64,000 nucleotides of DNA from G051132615 sp051132615 (GCF_051132615.1 NZ_CP152375.1:744001-808000), one strand, 5' to 3'. Counted from the first letter of the stretch, positions 51,712-61,311 are shown. The notes: generated from the letters alone by a model not told the origin. Program-made: numbers and translations.

Positions 51712-51731
51712 TAGCATAGCTATGCTATAAT
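51712..51731 (+). promoter_or_regulatory. Palindrome overlapping an extended -10 promoter
   Basis: TAGCATAGCTATGCTA (51712-51727) is a perfect 16-base palindrome and overlaps TGCTATAAT (51723-51731), an extended -10 promoter 25 bases before the 51756 gene. A bound dimer would block the promoter, so this is a likely operator of an unlinked repressor for the folC-purF region. Confidence 0.5.
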
Positions 51732-51755
51732 TAATCATTAAATAAAGGATTTATT

Positions 51756-52115
51756 ATGTATTTTGTTGATCGCTCAATTGCCCTCATTCAACCCAAACAA
51801 CCCTTTTTAGACTGGTTGCGTTCTGTTGAAGATGATCAAGCAATTGAACTGACACTGAGCCAACTTAGAGCAGACTGTAATACATTTTTGATTCCACAAT
51901 ATGTGGAACCAGAAGAAGCTGTGGCTTATATTGATGACATTTATTTGTCTATTTTTAAAATAGAGCTGTCCAGTTGGTATGAAGATGAAACTGTTTGGCC
52001 TAAAGATTTAAGTTTAAAAGCATTTTGGGAAACATTTGATATATCCATACACACAATGGTCATTGATACAGTTGACGAAGGGTTACATAATACCCCTCTT
52101 ATGGATGAAGAGTAG
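51756..52115 (+). CDS. Conserved hypothetical acidic protein
   Basis: A 119-residue soluble, acidic protein (FLDWLRSVEDDQAIELTLSQLR, later SSWYEDETVWP) likely to be alpha-helical. I know proteins of this pattern as hypothetical genes near folC in Moraxellaceae-like genomes, but no function is assigned. Its stop overlaps the GTG start of the next gene by one base, so the two are coupled. Confidence 0.65.
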   Translation: MYFVDRSIALIQPKQPFLDWLRSVEDDQAIELTLSQLRADCNTFLIPQYVEPEEAVAYIDDIYLSIFKIELSSWYEDETVWPKDLSLKAFWETFDISIHTMVIDTVDEGLHNTPLMDEE

Positions 52116-52549
52116 TGTCTCCTTTTGCGCTGACAATTAAACCTTCAAAGATAATTCTTATTGCCACCTTATTTTGCCACTTAAATTGTGTGCTTATTTG
52201 GTGGTTCTATTTTTCATGGATATTACTGGGGCTATTGGTAATCAGCATCAGTTTGGTTATTTCTTTAAAGCAAATACACTGGTTTAAAACCAAAAATTCA
52301 ATTGATCAAATATGGTTTGAACCACGCCACACAACTTTATTTCACCATAATCAAACACGCAGCCGCGCTATTTTATTACCCAACAGCATGCTTTCACGTT
52401 TTTTATGTGTTTTATCTTTTAGGGACAACATCAAAACATACTCTATTTGTATTTTCCCAAACAACACTGCTCCAGAAGAATACCGCCAACTAATGGCATT
52501 TGCACGTTGGTGTAAACAAACAGAGCAAACGCCCAAATTTAATTTATAA
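52115..52549 (+). CDS. Small inner-membrane protein, YgfX-like
   Basis: A 144-residue protein with two N-terminal transmembrane helices (residues about 12-50) and a soluble C-terminal domain (SIDQIWFEPRHTTLFHHN). This is the layout of YgfX/CptA-type proteins, which affect cell shape or oxidant response. The start is GTG overlapping the previous stop. It lies 18 bases before folC, suggesting an operon through purF. Confidence 0.55.
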   Translation: MSPFALTIKPSKIILIATLFCHLNCVLIWWFYFSWILLGLLVISISLVISLKQIHWFKTKNSIDQIWFEPRHTTLFHHNQTRSRAILLPNSMLSRFLCVLSFRDNIKTYSICIFPNNTAPEEYRQLMAFARWCKQTEQTPKFNL

Positions 52550-52567
52550 CAAATTTAAAGGTCATTT

Positions 52568-53833
52568 ATGTTCACCAGTCATTCGCTAGACAATTGGTTA
52601 CAATACATAGAAAGTGTTCATCCTCAAACAATTGATATGGGGCTTGCCCGTACAAAACAAGTACAAGAAAAACTAAACCTAAAACCACAATGTCCTGTGA
52701 TTACTGTTTCAGGCACCAATGGTAAAGGTTCTGTTTGTGCTTATTTAACAGCGATTTACCATGAAGCTGGCTTTAAAGTCGGCACATTAACCTCCCCTCA
52801 TTTAATCCGCTTTAATGAACGTATTGCCATTAACGCCGAACCTGTTACAGATGAGCTAATTATTCAGGCTTTTGAAGCCATTGAACAAGCCAGAGGCGAT
52901 ATACCATTAACCTATTTTGAATTCAACACATTGGCTGCAGTTTGGGTATTTGCACAACAGCAAACTGATGTCATGGTTTTAGAAGTTGGCCTGGGCGGTC
53001 GTTTGGATGCGGTGAATGTGTTTGATACTGATTGCGCCATCATCACAAGCGTGGATATTGATCATCAAGATTATTTGGGGACAGATTTAGAAACCATTGG
53101 TTTTGAAAAAGCAGGAATATTTCGCTCAAATAAACCCGCTATTTTTGGTCAACAACCCTTATTAAATAGTGTCAACAAACATGCTCATGATATAGATGCC
53201 CAGCTTTTATGCTACGACACTGATTTTTCTATTCGTACTATGGATAACCAGTGGGATTTTCTATTTAAAGACAAAGCCCGCCACGCATTACCCATTCCAA
53301 CGATGAGAGGCACTTATCAAATACAAAATGCCAGTTGTGCTTTAGCTGCAATTGAATGCTTATACGAACAACTTCCTGTCACTATTGGCGCCATCAAACG
53401 TGGGCTGATTAAGGCAAGCAATACTGGGCGCTTTCAAATTTTACCTGGACGCCCCATGGTGATACTGGACGTTGGTCATAATCCTCATGCTGCACGCGCT
53501 CTTGTAAAAAGCTTAAATCTTTTACCTTTTGCCTCTAAAAAAATTGCAGTGTTTTCTATGCTAGCGGACAAAGACATCGATGAAGTTATTGAAATTTGCA
53601 AGGGTGCATTTGATGAATGGTTTATTGCCCCACTTAATGTGCCAAGGGCAGTTGCAATTGATGTTTTACATCAGAAACTTAACACACATGGCATTAAGCA
53701 AATACAAATATTCGAGAATATCGAAACCGCGTATCAACATGCTTTATCTTGCGCCCAAGAAAGTGATAGAATAACCGTGTTTGGTTCATTTCATACTGTC
53801 GCAGAAATCCTGACCCAACATACTTTGAAATAG
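52568..53833 (+). CDS. folC: Folylpolyglutamate/dihydrofolate synthase
   Basis: A 421-residue Mur-ligase-family enzyme. The ATP site is SGTNGKGSVCAYL (residues 49-61), followed by the omega loop SPHLIRFNERIAIN, EVGLGGRLDAVN and DIDHQDYLG, and a C-terminal VILDVGHNPHAARAL. It adds glutamate to dihydropteroate and folates. It is first of the classical folC-SPOR-cvpA-purF order; accD, which often precedes it in relatives, is not here. Confidence 0.95.
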   Translation: MFTSHSLDNWLQYIESVHPQTIDMGLARTKQVQEKLNLKPQCPVITVSGTNGKGSVCAYLTAIYHEAGFKVGTLTSPHLIRFNERIAINAEPVTDELIIQAFEAIEQARGDIPLTYFEFNTLAAVWVFAQQQTDVMVLEVGLGGRLDAVNVFDTDCAIITSVDIDHQDYLGTDLETIGFEKAGIFRSNKPAIFGQQPLLNSVNKHAHDIDAQLLCYDTDFSIRTMDNQWDFLFKDKARHALPIPTMRGTYQIQNASCALAAIECLYEQLPVTIGAIKRGLIKASNTGRFQILPGRPMVILDVGHNPHAARALVKSLNLLPFASKKIAVFSMLADKDIDEVIEICKGAFDEWFIAPLNVPRAVAIDVLHQKLNTHGIKQIQIFENIETAYQHALSCAQESDRITVFGSFHTVAEILTQHTLK

Positions 53834-53844
53834 GAAACCTAAAT

Positions 53845-54627
53845 ATGGCTAATAATTCAACCAATGACTATGAACAACTTAAACGCCGTAATCGCCGTCG
53901 TTTGGTAGGCACAGTTGTTTTAGTATTTATCGCCATCATCATTTTGTGGAAAGCCATTTCATACACACCAGAACAAAAAACACAAACTGACTTTGTGGTG
54001 ATTAATGATCAAGTGTCTGACACAGTCCCACAAACATATCCACAAATAAGCAGTGACCCAATTGCTCAGTTTGCTTCTGAACCAATAGTGGAAGATCCTG
54101 CTATTGCTTCTATACCAACTGAACCTGAAATCATCAGCGAGCCAACCATTGCCTCAAATACGGAGCATAATACTCAAACACAACAACCGCCTGCTGCTAT
54201 TAGCACGCCCCCAACCAGCCCAGAAAAACAAACAACAACCACAGCACAAAAAAAACCCGTTGAAAAAAAGCCAGTTGAAAAAAAACCAACTGTGACAACA
54301 CCACCAAAAGTAAACAGCAAACCAGATCCTAAAGATATTTTAGAAGGTAGGGTCACATTTAAAGAAAACAGTACAACAGCGGCTAATTCAGCTCACACAG
54401 GAAAAGTGGTGATTCAAGTTGCGGCACTTTCTGATAGCGCTCAAGCAGCACAAATGAAAAGCAAACTGGCTGATATAGGTATTTCAGCCAACATCAGCAA
54501 AGCAAACACAAGTAAAGGTGAAATCAACCGTGTACGTGTAGGCCCATTTAGCAATCGAGAAGAAGCAGAAAAGACCCTTAACAGACTTAAAGCTTCTGGT
54601 ATGAATGGTATTATTGTAAGCCAATGA
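53845..54627 (+). CDS. dedD: SPOR-domain protein (DedD-like)
   Basis: A 260-residue protein with one N-terminal transmembrane helix (RRLVGTVVLVFIAIIILW), a long Pro/Thr/Lys-rich linker (with EKKPVEKKP repeats near 148-162) and a C-terminal SPOR domain (residues 185-260, VVIQVAALSDSAQAAQMKSKL...RVRVGPFSNREEAE). SPOR domains bind denuded peptidoglycan at the septum. It lies 11 bases after folC, and its last codons overlap cvpA by four bases (ATGA). Confidence 0.88.
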   Translation: MANNSTNDYEQLKRRNRRRLVGTVVLVFIAIIILWKAISYTPEQKTQTDFVVINDQVSDTVPQTYPQISSDPIAQFASEPIVEDPAIASIPTEPEIISEPTIASNTEHNTQTQQPPAAISTPPTSPEKQTTTTAQKKPVEKKPVEKKPTVTTPPKVNSKPDPKDILEGRVTFKENSTTAANSAHTGKVVIQVAALSDSAQAAQMKSKLADIGISANISKANTSKGEINRVRVGPFSNREEAEKTLNRLKASGMNGIIVSQ

Positions 54628-55118
54628 CGCTATTTGACTTTATCGCCATTGGCATTATCGGTTTATCGACATTAATCGCCTTAATGAGAGGTGTTGTGAC
54701 CGAATTAGCCTCTCTAGTTGGGTGGGTTGTCTCTTTTACGGGGGCAAAATTGTTCACCCCCCAAGTTTCTGAAATAGCCATGAAAGATGTCCAACCTGAA
54801 ACCTTAAAATATGTTGGCACCTTTGTTTTACTATTTGTGTTACTGTTGGTTGCGCAATATTTTTTACGTTCATTGCTCACTGCATTGATTAAATCCATAG
54901 GCTTAGACGGTATAAACAAATTATTAGGTGGGGTATTTGGTGCTGCCAGAGGTGTGCTTATTGTGACGGTTCTTGTGTTGATTTGTTCGATGACCAGCTT
55001 AAGCCAAACGCCCGAATGGCGTACGGCTCAAACAGTTGGGTTTTTTCAGCAATTAGCATCAATCGCTATTCCTTACCTACCCAAACAAGTTGCAGATGTT
55101 ATTTCATCTGCGAATTAG
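54624..55118 (+). CDS. cvpA: CvpA family protein
   Basis: A 164-residue inner-membrane protein with four helices. It opens DFIAIGIIGLSTLIALMRGVVTELASLVGWVV and has FVLLFVLLLVAQYFLRSLL and the conserved GxxDGxNKLLGGVFGAARGVLI region, matching CvpA. CvpA is needed for colicin V production and affects envelope stress resistance. The ATG overlaps the previous stop, and purF follows after 32 bases, the usual cvpA-purF order. Confidence 0.92.
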   Translation: MTLFDFIAIGIIGLSTLIALMRGVVTELASLVGWVVSFTGAKLFTPQVSEIAMKDVQPETLKYVGTFVLLFVLLLVAQYFLRSLLTALIKSIGLDGINKLLGGVFGAARGVLIVTVLVLICSMTSLSQTPEWRTAQTVGFFQQLASIAIPYLPKQVADVISSAN

Positions 55119-55150
55119 CGTAAAATTTTTTTTACTAGGATAACTTCACT

Positions 55151-56680
55151 ATGTGTGGCATTTTAGGTATTGTCAGTCAAAGCCCTGTTAATCAAACTCT
55201 ATATGACGGCTTACAATTACTTCAGCACCGTGGGCAAGATGCAGCAGGAATTGTCACAGCACACCATAACACTTTTCATATGCATAAAGGCAGCGGGATG
55301 GTACGCGATGTATTTCGTACCCGAAATATGCGCAATTTAATTGGTCATGCCGGTATTGCCCATGTACGTTACCCTACAGCAGGTAATGCTCAAAGCAGTG
55401 CAGAAGCACAACCATTTTATGTAAACTCCCCTTTCGGGATCGTTCTGGCACATAATGGTAATTTAACGAATGCAACCGAATTGTTTGAACATGTCTGTCA
55501 TAATGACTTGCGCCATATCAACACCAATTCCGACTCAGAAGTTCTGCTCAATGTCCTCGCACACGAATTAGAACGCCAAGTAACAGATAAACAACTAAGT
55601 GTAGACAATATTTTTAATGCCGTCACCGCATTACATAAAAGGGTACGTGGTGCCTATGCTGTTGTGGCTTTGATTGCAGGTTATGGCTTACTGGCTTTTC
55701 GTGATCCTAACGGTATTCGCCCCTTGGTTATTGGTACCCAAAAAAACGGGGACAAAACCGATTATCTTTTCGCCTCTGAGTCTGTTGCACTAGATTGTTC
55801 TGGCTTTAATTTACTCAGAGATGTTGCCGCAGGAGAAGCAATTTTTGTTTCCTTTGATGGACAATTTAGTTCAAAACAATGCAGCAGCACAAGTCGGCTA
55901 GCCACTTGTCTTTTTGAATATGTATATTTTGCTCGCCCTGACTCAGTGATCGATGGTGCCTCAGTTTATCAAGCACGATTAAATATGGGAGTCACTTTAG
56001 CAGAGAAGGTCAGGAAAACCGATTTTTATCAGGATATTGATGTGGTTATGCCTATTCCTGATACCAGCAGACCCAGCGCTTTACAATTGGCCTTCCATCT
56101 AAACATCACTTATAGAGAAGGTTTTATCAAAAACCGCTACATTGGTCGGACATTTATTATGCCTGGGCAAGCGGTTAGAAAAAAATCCGTTCGACAAAAA
56201 CTCAATCCTGTTGGTTGTGAATTTGCAGGAAAAAATGTGTTATTGGTAGATGATTCAATTGTCAGGGGTACAACCAGTAGAGAAATTGTACAAATGGCTC
56301 GTGATATGGGGGCAAAAAAAGTTTATTTTGCTTCTGCTGCACCTGAAGTGCGTTTCCCTAATGTATATGGTATTGATATGCCAACACGCAAAGAGCTCTT
56401 GGCAACAGGCAGAACAACTGAGCAAATTGCTGCAGAAATAGGTGCAGATGGAGTGGTTTTTCAAGAATTAGATGCCTTAATCAGTGCCGTAAAAGAGGCC
56501 AATCCAAATCTTAAAGAATTTGATACTTCTTGCTTTACAGGGTATTACCTAACAGGCGATATCACTGAAAGCTATTTAGATAAAATTGAGACTGACCGTT
56601 TCAATGCACCTATCAATAATTTGGTTGATGCCCAAATGGTGGATCAAAACCTTAATATAGAAGAGGTTGAAACAGAATAA
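55151..56680 (+). CDS. purF: Amidophosphoribosyltransferase
   Basis: A 509-residue class II glutamine amidotransferase/phosphoribosyltransferase. Cys 2 after Met (MCGILGI) is the nucleophile. The N-terminal domain has HRGQDAAGI, AHNGNLTNA and NTNSDSEVLL. The PRPP loop is VLLVDDSIVRGTT (about 365-377). It makes phosphoribosylamine, the first committed step of purine synthesis, and ends its operon with cvpA. No pur riboswitch is visible; a PurR-like site could be at 51712. Confidence 0.96.
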   Translation: MCGILGIVSQSPVNQTLYDGLQLLQHRGQDAAGIVTAHHNTFHMHKGSGMVRDVFRTRNMRNLIGHAGIAHVRYPTAGNAQSSAEAQPFYVNSPFGIVLAHNGNLTNATELFEHVCHNDLRHINTNSDSEVLLNVLAHELERQVTDKQLSVDNIFNAVTALHKRVRGAYAVVALIAGYGLLAFRDPNGIRPLVIGTQKNGDKTDYLFASESVALDCSGFNLLRDVAAGEAIFVSFDGQFSSKQCSSTSRLATCLFEYVYFARPDSVIDGASVYQARLNMGVTLAEKVRKTDFYQDIDVVMPIPDTSRPSALQLAFHLNITYREGFIKNRYIGRTFIMPGQAVRKKSVRQKLNPVGCEFAGKNVLLVDDSIVRGTTSREIVQMARDMGAKKVYFASAAPEVRFPNVYGIDMPTRKELLATGRTTEQIAAEIGADGVVFQELDALISAVKEANPNLKEFDTSCFTGYYLTGDITESYLDKIETDRFNAPINNLVDAQMVDQNLNIEEVETE

Positions 56681-56728
56681 CCAAATTTTTGCTTACTGCT
56701 TTAGGTAACTTAAACAGTAAGCAAATAA

Positions 56729-57463
56729 ATGTCTTATCTACCCCCTATTGCTTTTATGAAAAATACACATTTACTCTTTACTTTATTGTCCAGTTTATTT
56801 ATTTGTACTCATTTTGTACTGGCACAAGAACAAGAAAAAACAGCGCGCTCTTTACCTCCTTCTCTAAGCCATTCAGATAATTTAAGTTTAATGGACAAAA
56901 CGGCTATCTTTTCAGAAGAGCCAACAGAAGAAAGTGCCATTTGGTTAAATAAATTAAGTCGCTTCGTACAGTTAGATCGTACAAAACAGGCTATTCGTTA
57001 TCAAAACGGAAACAATCAAGTAGAAATGATTGATCACCTAAGCAATGACCCCTCCTATCAAAAAACAACTTATCTGGGCGAATTAGGCAATCATTTCTTT
57101 TTACTGAAACAAGATTCTTGGCAAGGATGGAAAATTCTGGCCATTCAACCAGAATTAAATAAACGCATTGCCTTTAATTTAGCTGAAGTTTTTGTCTCAA
57201 CAGATGAACAAAAGCTTCTGGTGGTTAATGTACCGCCTGAAAGTTGTCAAGATAATGATTCTTTATCCTGCCCTTTTACCTTAACCAGCTACAGTATTGA
57301 CGCTCAAAACCTCACCCCTGATTGGCGAGGACAAGTGAATTTACCCAGAGCAGGTTTTCTGATTCGACCATACTGGGGTAAAAACCAGACTATGTGGTTA
57401 GAAATCACGGGCTCTGCTGACGATGAGCTTTATTATTTAAAAACCATTAATCCAGAAGAATAA
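56729..57463 (+). CDS. Exported hypothetical protein
   Basis: A 244-residue protein with a hydrophobic signal segment (THLLFTLLSSLFICTHFVLAQ), then a soluble domain (TAIFSEEPTEESAIWLNKLSRFVQLDRT, later GWKILAIQPELNKRIAFNL). No recognised motif. ATG 56729 has AGTAAG eight bases upstream; ATG 56756 gives a more usual signal-peptide length, so the start is uncertain. Between purF and rpiA, transcribed in the same direction. Confidence 0.6.
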   Translation: MSYLPPIAFMKNTHLLFTLLSSLFICTHFVLAQEQEKTARSLPPSLSHSDNLSLMDKTAIFSEEPTEESAIWLNKLSRFVQLDRTKQAIRYQNGNNQVEMIDHLSNDPSYQKTTYLGELGNHFFLLKQDSWQGWKILAIQPELNKRIAFNLAEVFVSTDEQKLLVVNVPPESCQDNDSLSCPFTLTSYSIDAQNLTPDWRGQVNLPRAGFLIRPYWGKNQTMWLEITGSADDELYYLKTINPEE

Positions 57464-57544
57464 TTTTAAAGATAAATAAGACGAAAACCTGATTTATCCG
57501 TTAAAATAAACAAAAACCATTAAAAATTCCCTAGGAGAAATCTC

Positions 57545-58228
57545 ATGAGTAAGAATGCACATTTAGATAAAGCCTTACAAGATTCCTTAAAACGTTTAGC
57601 CGCACAAAAAGCCATAGAGTTTCTACCAGAAGGAGAAGTCATTGGTGTAGGAACGGGTAGTACAGTGGCTTTTTTCATTGAAGCACTGGCTCAAGTAAAA
57701 GAAAAAATCAAAGGGGCTATTCCTACTTCAAAAGCCACCACTGAACTCCTTAAAAAGCATGATATTCCTGTCTTCTCTTTATCAGAAGTTGATCATTTTT
57801 CTGCCTATTTTGATGGCGCGGATGAAGTGAATCATTCATTACAGATGATTAAAGGTGGTGGTGGTGCACTCCTCCAAGAAAAACTGGTAGGTTCCGCTGC
57901 AACGACCTTTATTTGTATGATTGATGAAAGCAAATATACCAGCCGTTTAGGGCACTTTCCTTTGCCAGTAGAAGTTTTACCCGTAGCACGTTCTTATGTT
58001 GCCAGAGAATTAATCAAATTAGGGGCAATGCCTGAATTACGCTTAAATTTCACAACTGATAACGGTCATCAAATATTGGATTTACATGATTTTTATATTG
58101 ATGAACCATTGGCGATGGAAGACAAAATCAACAATATTGTTGGCGTCATGGAAAATGGTATTTTCGCCAAACAACGAGCGGATATTTTGGTATTAGCAAA
58201 ACAATCAGGTGTTGAAGTCATTCGTTAA
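57545..58228 (+). CDS. rpiA: Ribose-5-phosphate isomerase A
   Basis: A 227-residue enzyme of normal RpiA length. It has VIGVGTGSTVAFFIEAL (ribose phosphate loop), the catalytic region FDGADEVNHSLQMIKGGGGALLQEKLV, and PVEVLPVARSYV. It interconverts ribose-5-phosphate and ribulose-5-phosphate in the pentose phosphate pathway. AGGAG precedes the ATG, and a terminator follows. Confidence 0.95.
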   Translation: MSKNAHLDKALQDSLKRLAAQKAIEFLPEGEVIGVGTGSTVAFFIEALAQVKEKIKGAIPTSKATTELLKKHDIPVFSLSEVDHFSAYFDGADEVNHSLQMIKGGGGALLQEKLVGSAATTFICMIDESKYTSRLGHFPLPVEVLPVARSYVARELIKLGAMPELRLNFTTDNGHQILDLHDFYIDEPLAMEDKINNIVGVMENGIFAKQRADILVLAKQSGVEVIR

Positions 58229-58248
58229 CAAATTCTATAAAACTCTTT

Positions 58249-58290
58249 TAAGCTGATAAGACGACCTCTTGTCAGCTTATTTCTTGTTTT
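58249..58290 (+). terminator. Intrinsic terminator after rpiA
   Basis: TAAGCTGATAAG (58249-58260) pairs with CTTGTCAGCTTA (58268-58279) with one G-U pair, followed by TTTCTTGTTTT. A 12-bp stem with a T-rich tail. Confidence 0.75.
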
Positions 58291-58329
58291 ATTCTCATTT
58301 TACATGTATTCTGATATAAAGTCTTTTAG

Positions 58330-59451
58330 ATGAAGCACAGAAATACTAAAAAAATGAATAAAATAAAAACTCAAGGTATCAAATATACTGGGTCTAAATT
58401 AAAATTACTGCCACACATTCTGTCTTTAGCTAAACAATTAAATGTATCTTCCATACTGGATGGTTTCTCTGGTACAACAAGGGTATCACAAGCTTTTGCT
58501 CAAAATGGATTTTGTGTGACAAGCAATGATATTGCAGAATATTCGTATATTTTTGGGCAATGTTATCTATTGAATAAAGAGCTGCCTACAAAATATGCTG
58601 AACTAATTGAACATTTAGAACATTTACAAGGTTATGATGGCTGGTTTACCCAATATTACGGTGGAATTGACCATCAAGGCAGTGCCATTCAAGCAGATGG
58701 CACAAAAAAACCTTGGCAAATACACAATACGCGCAAACTTGATGCCATTAGAGAAGAAATTGATCGCCTGACATTAACCCCAATAGAGCGCGCTGTTGCT
58801 TTAACCAGCCTGATTCTGGCTTTGGATGAAGTTGATAACACTTTAGGACACTTTACTTCTTACCTAAAAAATTGGTCAGCACGTTCATATAAAACAATGA
58901 AGTTAAAAGTACCTGAGCTCTTTATCAACCAGCAACAAAATCACGTTTATCAAAATGATATTTTTCAAACAATTTCAGATAAGCAATTTGATTTAGCTTA
59001 TTTTGACCCTCCATACGGTTCTAATAATCAAAAAATGCCTTCTTCACGTGTGCGTTATGCCTCCTATTACCATTTATGGGAAACGATCTGTAAAAATGAT
59101 CACCCCCCACTTTTTGGTGTAGCCAATCGAAGACAAGACAGTTCAGACAAAACAAATAAAAATATTTTTGAAGATTTTCATCAAGATACAGACGGCAATT
59201 ATATTGCAGCCAAAGCAATTGATTGCTTAGTCGAAAAAACACAAGCGCATTATATTGCGTTATCTTACAGTTCCGGCGGCAAAGCAACCGCACAAGAATT
59301 GGATCAAATTTTACATAAACATGGAAAACTCATACAAACAATCGAAATTAGCTACGAAAAAAACATTATGTCAAAAATGAAGTGGACAAATGAATGGTTA
59401 AGAGAAGCAGAAACACCCAACAAAGAATTTATATTTTTAATTGAAAAATAA
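58330..59451 (+). CDS. D12-class DNA adenine methylase, solitary
   Basis: A 373-residue DNA N6-adenine methyltransferase. It has the FxGx region (IKYTGSKLKLLPHI then ILDGFSGTTRVSQAF), which binds SAM, and the catalytic DPPYGSNN motif (about residue 225). The middle, with TLTPIERAVALTSLILALDEVDNT, resembles methylases of type IIS systems such as M.FokI. No restriction endonuclease is adjacent, so it appears solitary. The 59452-59691 region that follows is extremely A-rich and empty. The methylation target is not predictable by eye. Confidence 0.8.
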   Translation: MKHRNTKKMNKIKTQGIKYTGSKLKLLPHILSLAKQLNVSSILDGFSGTTRVSQAFAQNGFCVTSNDIAEYSYIFGQCYLLNKELPTKYAELIEHLEHLQGYDGWFTQYYGGIDHQGSAIQADGTKKPWQIHNTRKLDAIREEIDRLTLTPIERAVALTSLILALDEVDNTLGHFTSYLKNWSARSYKTMKLKVPELFINQQQNHVYQNDIFQTISDKQFDLAYFDPPYGSNNQKMPSSRVRYASYYHLWETICKNDHPPLFGVANRRQDSSDKTNKNIFEDFHQDTDGNYIAAKAIDCLVEKTQAHYIALSYSSGGKATAQELDQILHKHGKLIQTIEISYEKNIMSKMKWTNEWLREAETPNKEFIFLIEK

Positions 59452-59691
59452 AAAACATATAAAAAAATTTATCGAAAAATTTAAATATGACAAAAATATT
59501 TTTTAATATTATTTAGTTATAAAAAAAATATCCTCAATAAAAAAAGCATAATTCAAAAAAAAATTTAGCCAAAAAAACCATATAAAATATTATTTCTTAA
59601 GAAAAAAAACAATAAAATACCTGAAAAATTAAACAAAAAATCTAACAAATAACAATATTATTTTAAAATTTAAAAATAAATGACTTTTTCA

Positions 59692-60501
59692 TTATGTTTT
59701 AATCCATGAACGAACTTTAAGTCCATCATACGCAATACTTACCCCTTCTGGACACTGGGTAACTGTGGCAGCATATTCCATTTCATGTGTCATATGAATC
59801 AAATAAGTCTGTTTGGCACCTATTTTTTTAGCCAAAGCTAAGGAAGCATTCCACCCCAAATGGCTAGGATAAGGGTCATGCCTTAAACAATCTAAAAATA
59901 AATAATCTAACCCTTTTAATTTGGCGCACTCTTCATCACTAATCGCATTTAGGTCTGTTAACCATGCAATATTACCAATGCGATAATCTGTACATGTCCA
60001 ACGCCCATGAGTCACTTTAATAGGGATAATATCCACACCATGAACCACAAATGGCTCATCGCCAATAGTATGCGCCTGTAAAACAGGTTTATCCCAATGG
60101 TTATTTGCGGGCAAAAAAGCATAATCAAACCGATTAGTGACATTGTTTATGGTAAATTCATTTCCATAAACAGGTATCATGTCTTTTTGTTTGAAACAAA
60201 AAGCACGTAAATCATCAATACCATTTAAGTGATCTGCATGTGGATGCGTGTATAAAATGGCATCAATATGCTCAATTTTGGTACGTAACATCTGGGCGCG
60301 AAAATCAGGCCCTGTATCAATCACAAAATTCAAAGAACCAATCTGAATTAGGGCACTGCTTCTACTGCGCTTATTTTTACGACTTGTGCTTTTACATGTT
60401 GCACAAGAACAACCAATCACTGGCGTACCGGACGAACTGCCGCACCCCAATACTGTCAATTTCACTACTTGTTTTTGTGTGTTTATTTGATTTTTTGTCA
60501 T
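59692..60501 (-). CDS. MBL-fold metallohydrolase (PhnP-like)
   Basis: A 269-residue metallo-beta-lactamase fold enzyme. It has GCGSSSGTPVIGCSCATC (a zinc-binding start), the core HPHADHLNGIDDLRAF, a later VTHGR, WLTDLNAI and HMTHEMEY. This is the PhnP/phosphoribosyl cyclic phosphodiesterase-like group. The ATG at 60501 gives a normal length; the frame is open to 60567, which would overlap tatD. It follows tatD by 19 bases. Confidence 0.83.
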   Translation of the reverse strand: MTKNQINTQKQVVKLTVLGCGSSSGTPVIGCSCATCKSTSRKNKRSRSSALIQIGSLNFVIDTGPDFRAQMLRTKIEHIDAILYTHPHADHLNGIDDLRAFCFKQKDMIPVYGNEFTINNVTNRFDYAFLPANNHWDKPVLQAHTIGDEPFVVHGVDIIPIKVTHGRWTCTDYRIGNIAWLTDLNAISDEECAKLKGLDYLFLDCLRHDPYPSHLGWNASLALAKKIGAKQTYLIHMTHEMEYAATVTQCPEGVSIAYDGLKVRSWIKT

Positions 60502-60520
60502 TATAAAATCGATAAAATAA

Positions 60521-61291
60521 TTATTGTGATGCTGAAATTTTATCAAATAAATGATAAAAATTCTCACTACTTAAACGCCCTATTTGTTCAATAGAAGTAT
60601 TTCTTAATGTTGCAATATACTGAGCAACATAATAGACAAAAGCAGGTTCATTTGTTTTACCCCGAAAAGGCGTTGGCGCCAAAAATGGGGCATCTGTTTC
60701 AATTAAAAACCGATCCTCAGGCACATATCTGGCAACATCTTGAATATATTGAGCATTTTTAAATGTCACAATACCAGAAAAAGAAATATAAAACCCTAAA
60801 TCAAGCGCTGCTTTGGCAAAGGCTCTGTCTTCGGTAAAACAATGAATCACTCCCTTTGAGGCCTTATGCTCACGCAAAATAGCCAATGTATCTTCTGCAG
60901 CTTTCCTTGTATGGACAATAAGCGGCAAGTTTGTTTGTTTAGCCGCTTCAATATGGGTGATAAAACGATTTTTCTGCCAAGTCAAATCACCTGTGCACCA
61001 ATGATAATCCAAACCTGTTTCACCAATACCAACAATTTTCTCATGCAAGCTTTGTTCAACCAATTCATCAAAAGTAAACTCTGGCGTATCCTGCTGATCT
61101 GGATGAACACCAATTGAAGCATAAATATGTTCATATGTTTGCGCCAATGTTCGCACCTGCTCAAAAGTATCTTTGCTGACACTGATTGCTAAAGCAAGGT
61201 TAACCTGATACTCTTTCATCCGCTTGAATACTTCAGGCAAGTTATTTTGTAGATCAGGAAAGTTTAAATGGCAATGTGAATCAATAAACAC
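60521..61291 (-). CDS. tatD: TatD-family deoxyribonuclease
   Basis: A 256-residue TIM-barrel metal-dependent hydrolase. It has DSHCHLNF (HxH metal site) at the start, GETGLDYHW, PLIVHTRKA and GVIHCFTE, and the late IETDAPFL. A GTG at 61291, with AAAGAG about 8-13 bases upstream, gives the normal TatD length; the upstream ATG at 61321 would add a hydrophobic extension. TatD proteins are 3'-5' exonucleases on DNA. Order tmk-holB-pilZ-tatD is conserved in the Pseudomonadales. Confidence 0.9.
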   Translation of the reverse strand: MFIDSHCHLNFPDLQNNLPEVFKRMKEYQVNLALAISVSKDTFEQVRTLAQTYEHIYASIGVHPDQQDTPEFTFDELVEQSLHEKIVGIGETGLDYHWCTGDLTWQKNRFITHIEAAKQTNLPLIVHTRKAAEDTLAILREHKASKGVIHCFTEDRAFAKAALDLGFYISFSGIVTFKNAQYIQDVARYVPEDRFLIETDAPFLAPTPFRGKTNEPAFVYYVAQYIATLRNTSIEQIGRLSSENFYHLFDKISASQ

Positions 61292-61311
61292 GATAAAGCT
61301 CTTTAAATAAT

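Noticed and set aside
54230..54300. KKPVEKKP repeats in the SPOR protein as a possible functional repeat
   Set aside because: Ordinary low-complexity linker typical of DedD-like proteins.
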